Shown piece by piece: positions 28,385 through 38,008 of a stretch of 64,000 nt of DNA. The position numbers and the translations under genes are program-made. How positions within the stretch are numbered: the stretch's first letter is position 1; every line of letters begins with the position of its first letter. A model generated the notes under the pieces. It did no database searches. It was not told where the DNA came from and worked only from the letters and a program-made list of their open reading frames with translations. The DNA lies in the NCBI GenBank assembly GCA_037893245.1, contig JBAIAA010000009.1, positions 1,302,001 to 1,366,000 on the forward strand. The letters are read 5' to 3'. Source of the DNA: Crossaster papposus (Eukaryota > Echinodermata > Asteroidea > Velatida > Solasteridae).

Positions 28385-28462
28385 TCAGACATGTATGCAC
28401 ATTATTCAGGAGAGGATAACTCAACTGTTCTAGGCTTATGTGACCCCAAGGAACAACTCGGG
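28376..28462. repeat. Internal inverted repeat, left arm (copy 1)
   Basis: This 87-bp segment is repeated in reverse complement at 29805-29891 with few mismatches (for example CCCGAGTTGTTCC against CCCAAGTTGTTCC). The arms enclose the plus-strand nuclease fragment. The left arm overlaps the upstream edge of the minus-strand nuclease fragment. Copy 2 arms are at 32276-32362 and 33705-33791. Confidence 0.85.
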
Positions 28463-28545
28463 AAAGACATGGTGACTTTTGGTCATCTTTCATCAGCAAA
28501 ACTGCTTTCCAGGCATTATATGTTGAGTGGCGCACCACCAGATAA

Positions 28546-29417
28546 CAAGACACCAAACCTCTATACATTGGTATATCACCAAAGGCATGGATTGTGTCAG
28601 CTGTGTGTGCTTCTCCATTCCTTCGGCTCAACTGCACACACGAGGAAGCTGATGACAGGATGATGTTCCATGTGCAGGACATTCTAAGTCACCGGGCAGG
28701 ACCTACATCCCTGACGCTGTCATCAGGTGACACAGATGTGTCATCAGGTCAATTTGAGAGATCTTGGCCTCCAAGAATTCTGGCTCATCCACAACTCACG
28801 AGTGAAAATATCAATATTACCACTCCACGATATCTGCATAACGCTGGGAGACAAGCTCACAAAGTGTCTTCCAGCACTCTATATGCGCTGACTGGATGCG
28901 ATACAACCAGCAAGATATCAACTAAACCTGCAGCCCTGAATGCTGTCCGCAAACCAAAAAAATTCTCCCTGATCCTGAATTTCGACTGTCCAAAGCTAAC
29001 AGAAAATGCAATACAGATGGCAGAAACATTCTTGATCAAGTGTCTCAAACCATCAACAGACCTGCAGACATTTGGTGACCTGCGTCTCGCTGCATTTGAT
29101 AGCAATGCCCTAAAGATAGACTTTCAGAGAACCACTTGCACCTCAACTAATGCAGGGAAACAACAGCTGTGGGTCCAAGCCCCATTGAGAGACGCCACCT
29201 TGATTTTGAATGCCGCGTTTTATGGTTTTGTAAGAAGGGGTAATTCATTAGTCCCCGAGATTGTGATCTCAAAACCAGAAGGCGAGTTGCTCGGATCCAT
29301 TGTTGCAAGAACTGCAAATGCAAGGGAGGTGATTGTTGTAAGAACCCATCACTGAATGAACACTGCTCACAATTTCCATACCTGGACTCTGTTGTGTTAC
29401 TTTATAATAATTACTAA
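28546..29417 (+). pseudogene. XPG/FEN-like nuclease fragment, copy 1, frameshifted
   Basis: The open frame runs from just after TAA (28543-28545) to TGA at 29353-29355 and has no ATG before its conserved part (LYIGISPKAW and on). Motifs, counted from codon 28594: THEEAD (15-20), SSGDTDV (43-49) and ALTGCDTTS (98-106). Their order and spacing match the acidic motifs of FEN/XPG nucleases. GNSLVP and ISKPEGELL follow. Near 29290 the natural continuation moves to the +1 frame, where a cysteine-rich tail (starting CCKNCKCKGG) runs to TAA at 29415-29417. It is a different subfamily member from the minus-strand fragment at 27791-28384, because both contain their own GCDT region. Missing start, frameshift and absent N-terminal domains mark it as non-functional. 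The nuclease assignment is by motif only. Confidence 0.68.
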
Positions 29418-29707
29418 ATGCTTGTTTTCTTTCTTAACAAAATCCTTGTATTGTTTAAATTCCGAATTGTCAGTTAAATTCTAGTAGATGACACAAATGT
29501 TCTAACTTTGCTCTAAGTTGGGAAAGTTTAATTAATAAATATATACGTAAATTCCCGGTGTATGTATTTATTTGTATGGTAATAAGTTGACCGAACGGTT
29601 TTTAGAAATGTTCTTGTAAAATATCCAATGAACATCTTGAGCACATCAGAAAATGTCTAGCTCCAATGCTTTAGAAGATACAGCTATGTCGGAAGTAGCA
29701 CTTCCAA

Positions 29708-29767
29708 TAAAAAGGGCGTGGTCATTTTTAAAAGGGCATGGTCATTTAAAAAGGGCGTGGTCATTTC
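29708..29767. repeat. Three short tandem repeats of AAAGGGCGTGGTCATTT
   Basis: Three copies of about 20 bp each, with one CGTGG changed to CATGG in the middle copy. Repeated at 33608-33667 in copy 2. Function unknown; possibly a protein-binding cluster. Confidence 0.8.
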
Positions 29768-29804
29768 CGGGCTGTTCGCCTCGGATAGAGATTTTGGCAC
29801 ACAT

Positions 29805-29891
29805 CCCAAGTTGTTCCTTGGGGTCACATAAGCCTAGAACAGTAGAGTTATCCTCTCCTAAATAATGTGCATACATGTCTGAGCCAGGTCC
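29805..29891. repeat. Internal inverted repeat, right arm (copy 1)
   Basis: Reverse complement of 28376-28462. The shared block includes GTTCCTTGGGGTCACATAAG and AATGTGCATACATGTCTGAG. It shows that a piece of the minus-strand gene was copied in inverted orientation downstream. Confidence 0.85.
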
Positions 29892-30106
29892 TTTACTAAA
29901 TTATGGGGGATAAATAAGAGACCGTTTAAATCTGAATAAGGTAATTTTGGTAGCCAGTTTGGATTTGGGCGGACAAATCTTGGGTAGCCACAAGTTAATT
30001 TCAAAAGGCTTAGGTTCAGGACGCCACAATGAAACCAACTTTAGTGAACTTTAACAGGACAAAACGAAGATGTACTTTAAATTTAAGTAAGATGCTTTTG
30101 ATGGCC

Positions 30107-30190
30107 ATTTTGGCAGCCACTTTGGCAGCCATTTTGGCAGCCGTTTTAGCAGCCATTTTGGCAGCCATTTTGACAGCCATTTTGACAGCC
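30107..30190. repeat. 12-bp minisatellite, seven units (ATTTTGGCAGCC), copy 1
   Basis: Seven consecutive 12-bp units with single-base variation. The same GCAGCCATTTT/GGCGGCCAT motif recurs near both transposon ends. The short minus-strand open frame here (GCQN repeats) is only the translation of this array. Copy 2 is at 34007-34090. Confidence 0.9.
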
Positions 30191-30312
30191 ATCTTGGATT
30201 AGACGAAAAATCCTGGGTATTCCCCAGACTAATCTTAAAGGCCTTGGGCTTAGAATGACGGAATTACTGAAAAAAATCTGACAGAAAAAAAACAAGAAGC
30301 AGGAAAAACCTA

Positions 30313-30830
30313 GATTTTGGCGGCCATATTGGATTTGAGGCCAAATTCTGGGTGGCTCTGAAGCTAAATTCAATGAGTGTACATTCAAGATGACAGAATC
30401 ACACAAAAAAACGTTGATATTTAACGTAATTAGCAGTATATATGTATTTTATGTAATTTTGGCAGCCATTTTAGATTTTGGCGGCCATATTGAATTTGAG
30501 GCCAAATTCTGGGTGGCTCTGGAGCTAAATTCAATGAGTGTACATTCAAGATGACAGAATCACACAAAAAACCGTTGATATTTAACGTAATTAGCAGTAT
30601 ATATGTATTTTATGTAATTTTGGCAGCCATTTTAAATTTTGGCGGCCATCTTGGATTTGTGGCCAAATTCTGGGTGGCTCTGGAGCTAAATTCAATGGGT
30701 GTATATTCAAGATGACAGAATCACTAAAAAAAACCGTTGATATTAAACATAATTAGCAGTATATATGTAATTTATATATATTTTATGTAATTTTAGCGGC
30801 CATTTTGGATTTTGGCGGCCATTTTGAATT
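30313..30830. repeat. 161-bp tandem repeat, about 3 units, copy 1
   Basis: The marker GAGGCCAAATTCTGGGTGGC recurs with its unit starting at 30331, 30492 and 30653, a constant period of 161 bp. A decayed partial unit follows at about 30790-30850 (CAGGGTGGCCCCC). Each unit contains GGCGGCCAT and the AT-rich CAGTATATATGTA. It lies in the non-coding right third of the transposon. Confidence 0.88.
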
Positions 30831-30987
30831 AGGGGCAAAAATCAGGGTGGCCCCCAAGCTCATATGAAATGGTTGAGGTTCAGGATGATGAAACCGTTGA
30901 GAAAACCTTGACAGGAAAAACCCTTAGTTTTTCCTGGTCTGGGCCCTGTCTAAACATGACTGCATTTACTTAGTCAACAATGTGTTT

Positions 30988-31154
30988 TAGCAGCCATTTT
31001 GAAAAATGGCCGCCATGGCCGACCGAGGGCGTTTTTGCGTTGGCTCCACTTCTGAAAATATTACATTGGCCATAATACTCATCTATACCAAATTTCATAC
31101 TTGTATGTAAAAACCCACAATTTCGTGCCATAGGGGCTGATATCTGCCTAACTA
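30988..31154 (-). repeat. Right terminal inverted repeat, copy 1
   Basis: Reverse complement begins TAGTTAGGCAGATAT and matches the left end, with a gap of about 7 bases after GATAT and then the core AATTGTGGGTTTTTACATAC. It includes a hairpin at about 30989-31013. Overall similarity to the left arm is imperfect, which suggests an old transposon family. Confidence 0.82.
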
Positions 31155-31309
31155 GTGGGGCAGATATGTGACCAAATTGTGGGTTTTTACATACAAGCAT
31201 GATATTTGGCAGAGTTAATTACGATGGCCCTAATAGCGTTTCTAGAAATGGAGCCACGAGAAAAAAGCCCTTTGTCGCGTTTGGCGGCCATTTTTTCAAA
31301 ATGGCTGCC
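31153..31309 (+). repeat. Left terminal inverted repeat, copy 2
   Basis: Same sequence as 27253-27409. It abuts the right arm of copy 1, with TA shared at 31153-31154. Confidence 0.8.
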
Positions 31310-31690
31310 AAATGCCACATTTGGCACACGGGACTTGCTATTTTATTGGAAATTAAGCAGTGTTGAAGGTTCACAGAAGTTTGAATGCCATCGAAATGCA
31401 TGCCTATTGAAGAATCAGGGGCATTTGCATGTTTGTAAATGTTGCAGGCCTGTTTAAAAATAGAGGCCATTTTAAAAATGGCTACCAAATACCACATTTC
31501 GGAGAATGAATATAACTGTATTGGGAAATCACCCACGTATTTTGCAGGTTTTACATGCAATAAAGTGTTACTTGCATGAAGATAACTTCTATAAAACAGA
31601 ATAACATCTTAACTTTTAATGTTATCAATTCAGACATTTCCATTTCCCTAGTGCAGATAATACATAGGTGCGGGTAGTCTAACCTCGTTC

Positions 31691-32284
31691 TCATACGTCA
31701 CAGTTTTGTCCACCACATGGCTGACACAAAGCAGTGCACTTTAAAGCGGCCTTTTTGTATTTGCACCGCCCTCGGCATCCTTTCTCCAGCTTACATCCAC
31801 AATGAATGAGTTCTCTTGATGACTTGCTGGCTTCAGGGAGGGTTGTCCACATTAGTTTCCAGTTGGGGGGATCAATCCATCCCCAACTTTCGGGTGATGG
31901 CATCGCCATAGTAACTTTAAATGCTTTGCCCCAGCAGTGTCCGCCTTGGTATGTAGCTCTTTTGATGTGTTGCATGAATGCAGCTTTAGTTGGAGGGATG
32001 GCATCAATAGGCCGACCTTTTTTGGTGAACAGTTCTTGTCGTGCCATGTCTATGTCTACCAAAGTGCTTGTATGATCATACATGAGAATGGTGAACCTCT
32101 CAAGGGCAGCTACATCATCCTGCTGGATTTGGACTGGCCCAGTGGAGAGGGTGAGAAATGTGGGTGTTACTGCTTCATATACCTTCCACCTTTGCCAGGC
32201 GGTTTTTTCCCCCTTCGTGTTGAAAGCCGAGACCGTGTCACAACCAGTGAAAGCATGGAAGAAAGGAAGTGCTTGGGACCTGGC
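31691..32284 (-). pseudogene. XPG/FEN-like nuclease C-terminal fragment with Cys8 zinc finger, copy 2
   Basis: Duplicate of the fragment at 27791-28384, offset by 3900 bp and identical in translation. It has the same upstream TGA (32285-32287), the same FFHAFTGCDT start and the same eight-cysteine tail. It has not been repaired or changed relative to copy 1, so neither copy shows independent selection. Confidence 0.7.
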
Positions 32285-32362
32285 TCAGACATGTATGCAC
32301 ATTATTCAGGAGAGGATAACTCAACTGTTCTAGGCTTATGTGACCCCAAGGAACAACTCGGG
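32276..32362. repeat. Internal inverted repeat, left arm (copy 2)
   Basis: Copy of 28376-28462 at +3900 bp. It pairs with 33705-33791. Confidence 0.84.
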
Positions 32363-32445
32363 AAAGACATGGTGACTTTTGGTCATCTTTCATCAGCAAA
32401 ACTGCTTTCCAGGCATTATATGTTGAGTGGCGCACCACCAGATAA

Positions 32446-33317
32446 CAAGACACCAAACCTCTATACATTGGTATATCACCAAAGGCATGGATTGTGTCAG
32501 CTGTGTGTGCTTCTCCATTCCTTCGGCTCAACTGCACACACGAGGAAGCTGATGACAGGATGATGTTCCATGTGCAGGACATTCTAAGTCACCGGGCAGG
32601 ACCTACATCCCTGACGCTGTCATCAGGTGACACAGATGTGTCATCAGGTCAATTTGAGAGATCTTGGCCTCCAAGAATTCTGGCTCATCCACAACTCACG
32701 AGTGAAAATATCAATATTACCACTCCACGATATCTGCATAACGCTGGGAGACAAGCTCACAAAGTGTCTTCCAGCACTCTATATGCGCTGACTGGATGCG
32801 ATACAACCAGCAAGATATCAACTAAACCTGCAGCCCTGAATGCTGTCCGCAAACCAAAAAAATTCTCCCTGATCCTGAATTTCGACTGTCCAAAGCTAAC
32901 AGAAAATGCAATACAGATGGCAGAAACATTCTTGATCAAGTGTCTCAAACCATCAACAGACCTGCAGACATTTGGTGACCTGCGTCTCGCTGCATTTGAT
33001 AGCAATGCCCTAAAGATAGACTTTCAGAGAACCACTTGCACCTCAACTAATGCAGGGAAACAACAGCTGTGGGTCCAAGCCCCATTGAGAGACGCCACCT
33101 TGATTTTGAATGCCGCGTTTTATGGTTTTGTAAGAAGGGGTAATTCATTAGTCCCCGAGATTGTGATCTCAAAACCAGAAGGCGAGTTGCTCGGATCCAT
33201 TGTTGCAAGAACTGCAAATGCAAGGGAGGTGATTGTTGTAAGAACCCATCACTGAATGAACACTGCTCACAATTTCCATACCTGGACTCTGTTGTGTTAC
33301 TTTATAATAATTACTAA
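32446..33317 (+). pseudogene. XPG/FEN-like nuclease fragment, copy 2, frameshifted
   Basis: Duplicate of the fragment at 28546-29417, offset by 3900 bp, with the same THEEAD, DTDV and TGCDTT motifs. The frameshift before the cysteine-rich tail (about 33190) is shared, so it predates the tandem duplication. Confidence 0.68.
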
Positions 33318-33704
33318 ATGCTTGTTTTCTTTCTTAACAAAATCCTTGTATTGTTTAAATTCCGAATTGTCAGTTAAATTCTAGTAGATGACACAAATGT
33401 TCTAACTTTGCTCTAAGTTGGGAAAGTTTAATTAATAAATATATACGTAAATTCCCGGTGTATGTATTTATTTGTATGGTAATAAGTTGACCGAACGGTT
33501 TTTAGAAATGTTCTTGTAAAATATCCAATGAACATCTTGAGCACATCAGAAAATGTCTAGCTCCAATGCTTTAGAAGATACAGCTATGTCGGAAGTAGCA
33601 CTTCCAATAAAAAGGGCGTGGTCATTTTTAAAAGGGCATGGTCATTTAAAAAGGGCGTGGTCATTTCCGGGCTGTTCGCCTCGGATAGAGATTTTGGCAC
33701 ACAT

Positions 33705-33791
33705 CCCAAGTTGTTCCTTGGGGTCACATAAGCCTAGAACAGTAGAGTTATCCTCTCCTAAATAATGTGCATACATGTCTGAGCCAGGTCC
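33705..33791. repeat. Internal inverted repeat, right arm (copy 2)
   Basis: Copy of 29805-29891 at +3900 bp. Confidence 0.84.
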
Positions 33792-34006
33792 TTTACTAAA
33801 TTATGGGGGATAAATAAGAGACCGTTTAAATCTGAATAAGGTAATTTTGGTAGCCAGTTTGGATTTGGGCGGACAAATCTTGGGTAGCCACAAGTTAATT
33901 TCAAAAGGCTTAGGTTCAGGACGCCACAATGAAACCAACTTTAGTGAACTTTAACAGGACAAAACGAAGATGTACTTTAAATTTAAGTAAGATGCTTTTG
34001 ATGGCC

Positions 34007-34090
34007 ATTTTGGCAGCCACTTTGGCAGCCATTTTGGCAGCCGTTTTAGCAGCCATTTTGGCAGCCATTTTGACAGCCATTTTGACAGCC
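34007..34090. repeat. 12-bp minisatellite, seven units, copy 2
   Basis: Same array as 30107-30190, offset by 3900 bp, with no length change between the copies. Confidence 0.9.
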
Positions 34091-34212
34091 ATCTTGGATT
34101 AGACGAAAAATCCTGGGTATTCCCCAGACTAATCTTAAAGGCCTTGGGCTTAGAATGACGGAATTACTGAAAAAACTCTGACAGAAAAAAAACAAGAAGC
34201 AGGAAAAACCTA

Positions 34213-34730
34213 GATTTTGGCGGCCATATTGGATTTGAGGCCAAATTCTGGGTGGCTCTGAAGCTAAATTCAATGAGTGTACATTCAAGATGACAGAATC
34301 ACACAAAAAAACGTTGATATTTAACGTAATTAGCAGTATATATGTATTTTATGTAATTTTGGCAGCCATTTTAGATTTTGGCGGCCATATTGAATTTGAG
34401 GCCAAATTCTGGGTGGCTCTGGAGCTAAATTCAATGAGTGTACATTCAAGATGACAGAATCACACAAAAAACCGTTGATATTTAACGTAATTAGCAGTAT
34501 ATATGTATTTTATGTAATTTTGGCAGCCATTTTAAATTTTGGCGGCCATCTTGGATTTGTGGCCAAATTCTGGGTGGCTCTGGAGCTAAATTCAATGGGT
34601 GTATATTCAAGATGACAGAATCACTAAAAAAAACCGTTGATATTAAACATAATTAGCAGTATATATGTAATTTATATATATTTTATGTAATTTTAGCGGC
34701 CATTTTGGATTTTGGCGGCCATTTTGAATT
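34213..34730. repeat. 161-bp tandem repeat, about 3 units, copy 2
   Basis: Same as 30313-30830 at +3900 bp, with units starting at 34231, 34392 and 34553. Confidence 0.88.
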
Positions 34731-34887
34731 AGGGGCAAAAATCAGGGTGGCCCCCAAGCTCATATGAAATGGTTGAGGTTCAGGATGATGAAACCGTTGA
34801 GAAAACCTTGACAGGAAAAACCCTTAGTTTTTCCTGGTCTGGGCCCTGTCTAAACATGACTGCATTTACTTAGTCAACAATGTGTTT

Positions 34888-35054
34888 TAGCAGCCATTTT
34901 GAAAAATGGCCGCCATGGCCGACCGAGGGCGTTTTTGCGTTGGCTCCACTTCTGAAAATATTACATTGGCCATAATACTCATCTATACCAAATTTCATAC
35001 TTGTATGTAAAAACCCACAATTTCGTGCCATAGGGGCTGATATCTGCCTAACTA
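34888..35054 (-). repeat. Right terminal inverted repeat, copy 2
   Basis: Same sequence as 30988-31154. It is followed directly by satellite ATACACGTG, which supplies the right-hand ATA of the target duplication. Confidence 0.8.
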
Positions 35055-36193
35055 ATACACGTGTACAGCCATACACATGAGAAAACATGGCTGCGAATGA
35101 GAACAATTTTCTCGACATATATCTGAGCTGCGAGCCTCAACGTTGTTCGAGAATTAAGAGACACTCACCACCTCGACATCCCCGCCAAAAAATTTCCCAA
35201 ATTTCTCACTGAAAAAAACCCCAAACTGTGAGACTCATGCGTTAGGACACTGGCGGCATAGGCCTATGTGGTAATACACGTGTACATACATACACATCAG
35301 AAAACATGGCTGCGAATGAGGATAGTGTTCTCAACATATATCTGATCTGCGAACCTCAACGTTGTTCGAGAATGAAGAGACACTCACCAGCTCGACATCT
35401 GAGCCAAAATATTGCCAAATTGTTCACTGGAAAAACAAACAAACTGAGAGACTCATGCGTCAGGATACTGGCGGCATTGGCCTATGTGGCAATACATCTG
35501 TACATACATACACATCAGAAAACATGGCTGCGAATGAGGATAAGGTTCTCAACATATATCTGAGCTGCGAACCTCAACGTTGTTCGAGAATGAAGAGACA
35601 CTTACCAGCTCGACATCTGAGCCAAAATATTGCCAAATTTCTCACTGGTACAAACCTAAACTGAGAGACTCATTCATGCGTCAGGACACTGGCGGCATAT
35701 GCCTATGTGGCAATACACGTGTACATACAAACATATCAGAAAACATGGCTGCGAATGAGGATATTTTTCTCGACATATATCTGAGCTGCGAACCTCAACG
35801 TTATTGGAGAATGAAGAGACATTCACCACCTCCACATCTGAGCTAACATATCGCCAAAATTCTCACCGGAAGAGACCAAAACTTTGAGACTCATGCGTCA
35901 GGACACTGGCGGCATAGGCCTATGAGGCAATACACGTGTACATACATACACATCAGAAAACATGGCTGCGAATGAGGATAATGTTCTCGACATATATCTG
36001 AGCTGCGAACCTCAACGTTGTTCGAGAATAAAGAGACACTCACCAGCTCGACATCTGAGTCAAAATATTTCCAAATTTCTCACTGGAAAAAAACAAAACT
36101 GTGAGACTCATGCGTCAGGACACTGGCGGCATAGGCCTATGAGGCAATACACGTGTACATACATACACATCAGAAAACATGGCTGCGAATGAC
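35055..36193. repeat. Satellite block between DNA transposon and LTR element
   Basis: About 5.2 monomers of the 217-bp satellite. It starts at ATACACGTG, directly after the transposon, and ends GCGAATGAC, directly before the LTR TGTCAG. It mixes the three monomer classes and contains no gene. Confidence 0.95.
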
Positions 36194-37632
36194 TGTCAGA
36201 AACTTTTATTGCAGGACTTAGTCAAGTCTACTAAGCCATGGTCGGCAGGAATGCGTACATGTACAGCTGTACATGTATGGGCATTTGCATGTGTATGTGA
36301 GATTGTATGAAGGGTTGGCATGCGTGAATGAGTTTGTACATGGGCTGATAATACCAGGAAAGTACGTAGCGCGCGAAAAACAGGCAGATTGAATCTCCGC
36401 TTCGCAGCGAAAACAGCTAACGGGGGTGTATGCTCGTAAGAGTCAGCTTACCCATACATCGCCCAATAATATGCACCACTTGATGTGTTTGTAAGTCTTC
36501 GGCCACTTGTTGCTGACCGTGAGTATATTTAAGGATTCATTATTTTGTGTTGACCTTTATTTCGAAATGGGGGGAATTGGAGTGCAGTTATATTTATTCA
36601 GAATAAGACATGTCGTATTGCATTTTGTTAGATACTACTGGGAGAACAGAATGAATTGGTATTTTGTACTGATAAGCTTAATTTGGAATTATCACAGATG
36701 GCTTTCAGTCCTGCCCGAAAATGATACAGGGGTCAAATTCGTTTGATGTGGCCAGTCCAGGCTCCTTTTCATGGAAGCTCTGTGTCGCAGACAACGGTTG
36801 AACGGCCTCTAGATTAGTTCGAGAGACGAGGTGGAACTCGCGGTGTGAGTGTTGCTTGTCGAGCCAGAGACGCCCATTCAGCCCGCCGTATGAGTTATCG
36901 ATCCCCTCCTGATCGTGGGTCATCCCGAGGTTGGTGATTGACCCCCTTTTTATGCTATCGATGGAATCATGCCAACGAACAGTAATTGTGTTTGAAAGTT
37001 GTTTTGTTAAAAACATTTGCTACAGGCTACTGCCATTCTGTGAAAGTACCTGAGGGATTTGGTATGTATACCAATTTATTGATTGATTAATTTATTAATT
37101 GATTTGTTGAAGCCTGCATGAATTCATTTCTTTTGTTTTGCTATTGAGTTGTTAATAGCCAGGTTGAAGCTTGTCTATATTGTGTTTATCTGCATGATGA
37201 TTGGTTTTGCATGCTTTGATTTGAATGACGATTCATTTCATATAATATTGATATTTGTGTAATTTGCATGCTCTAAATAAGTTTCAATTAATACAACTTC
37301 TTTGCTGTTTATCTTATACATTTGCATGGATTTAAGTTAGATATATATATCGTCAGAGACAGCACCTGTAATTCAATTTCCTTCAAATTATAATTCTTAA
37401 ATTATTTAAAGGCATGTAATTTAGGTATATTTTGTGAGTTTACTTTGATTTAACTGTATTTCCATTTTGCATGATTTACTAAATACTTTGGTTTATTTAT
37501 TCTCAAATAAATATTTGAGCTCATTCATTTTGTTGTCTGTTACTGGATTTGTTCTAGACATGTATGGGTTGGGTAATGGCCCGATTTAGATTTATAGTTG
37601 TACCAAGCTAAATTCAGGGCTTGATCATGACA
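36194..37632 (+). repeat. LTR 1 (1439 bp)
   Basis: Begins TGTCAG and ends ATGACA, so its termini are the short inverted repeat TGTCA/TGACA. It contains an AT-rich TATA-like run (37341-37350) and a polyadenylation signal AATAAA (37506-37511) inside a small palindrome CTCAAATA/TATTTGAG. These would place the promoter and R region near the 3' end. A 22-bp perfect palindrome lies at 36256-36277. The short open frames in both strands of the LTR are unrecognised and probably chance. Confidence 0.95.
36256..36277. promoter_or_regulatory. 22-bp perfect palindrome in the LTR
   Basis: TACATGTACAG is followed immediately by its exact reverse complement. The palindrome is repeated in LTR 2 at 40182-40203 and LTR 3 at 46634-46655. 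It could be a binding site for a dimeric factor or a cruciform-prone sequence; no function is shown. Confidence 0.6.
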
Positions 37633-37634
37633 TT

Positions 37635-37651
37635 TGGGGGCTTGTCCGGGA
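37635..37651 (+). promoter_or_regulatory. Primer binding site (tRNA-Pro type), deleted copy
   Basis: TGGGGGCTTGTCCGGGA, two bases after the LTR end, differs at one position from the complement of the tRNA-Pro 3' end, the primer also used by murine leukaemia virus-type retroviruses. It sets the start of minus-strand DNA synthesis. Confidence 0.85.
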
Positions 37652-38008
37652 AAACTCATTAACCTGTAACACACCCACCTCAGCAAAAATATCAGACTGA
37701 GTAAAGTGCATGAAGAACAAGTTTTTGTAATAATCGGCATTTATGTAATTTGCCTCATTGTGGTTTGTTGATAGTCTGATAGACTCAAATGTTCACAAAA
37801 TATTGAATTTTAAAGTATATTTGCAGGTCAGCACCGGGTACAGGAGTAGTTCGTTTTCGTTACCGCGGATTTGTTTTTTCGTGCGAGATGGTGCTGGCGA
37901 TTGGGTAAGTTGATGGATTTGCATATTGCGCTGTTACTTTGGTTGTTGGCTTTTACTCCCCTGGTGTTATACAGTGTTGATACACAATATCCGATCGATT
38001 ACTGCATA

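Larger units (their letters stand above)
27253..31154. mobile_element. Academ-like TIR DNA transposon, copy 1 (3.9 kb, non-autonomous or decayed)
   Basis: The element starts TAGTGGGGCAGATAT and ends ATATCTGCCTAACTA, which are inverted repeats of each other. With gaps, similarity extends inward about 165 bp on each side. The satellite is interrupted as GGCAATA / element / ATACACG, against an uninterrupted GGCAATACACG, which gives a 3-bp ATA target duplication around the pair of copies. The interior holds two fragments of XPG/FEN-like nuclease genes in opposite directions, one with an eight-cysteine finger. From what is known of the families, Academ transposons combine 3-4-bp target duplications, an XPG-like nuclease and a Cys8 zinc finger, so Academ is the best fit. 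No intact transposase core was recognised, so this copy probably cannot move by itself. Alternatives: another superfamily with 3-bp duplications, or an element that captured the gene fragments. Confidence 0.7.
31153..35054. mobile_element. Academ-like TIR DNA transposon, copy 2 (head-to-tail with copy 1)
   Basis: This is a second copy at an offset of exactly 3900 bp, sharing the TA of ACTAGTGGGG (31151-31160) with the end of copy 1. By eye the only difference found is A at 30276 against C at 34176. It ends AACTA at 35054 and the satellite resumes with ATACACGTG. No separate ATA duplication lies between the copies, so the tandem arose by duplication or recombination and not by two independent insertions. 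An assembly duplication is also possible. Confidence 0.7.

Noticed and set aside
28037..28663. 208-codon plus-strand open frame (also at 31937-32563)
   Set aside because: It is antisense to the conserved GCDT/Cys8 frame on the minus strand and shows no family motifs.
30146..30406. Minus-strand open frame with GCQN repeats (also at 34046-34306)
   Set aside because: It is a direct translation of the 12-bp minisatellite and non-coding flanks.
36507..37016. Short open frames on both strands inside the LTR
   Set aside because: They lie in the LTR, lack recognisable motifs and recur only because the LTR is repeated. There is no sign of an envelope or accessory gene.
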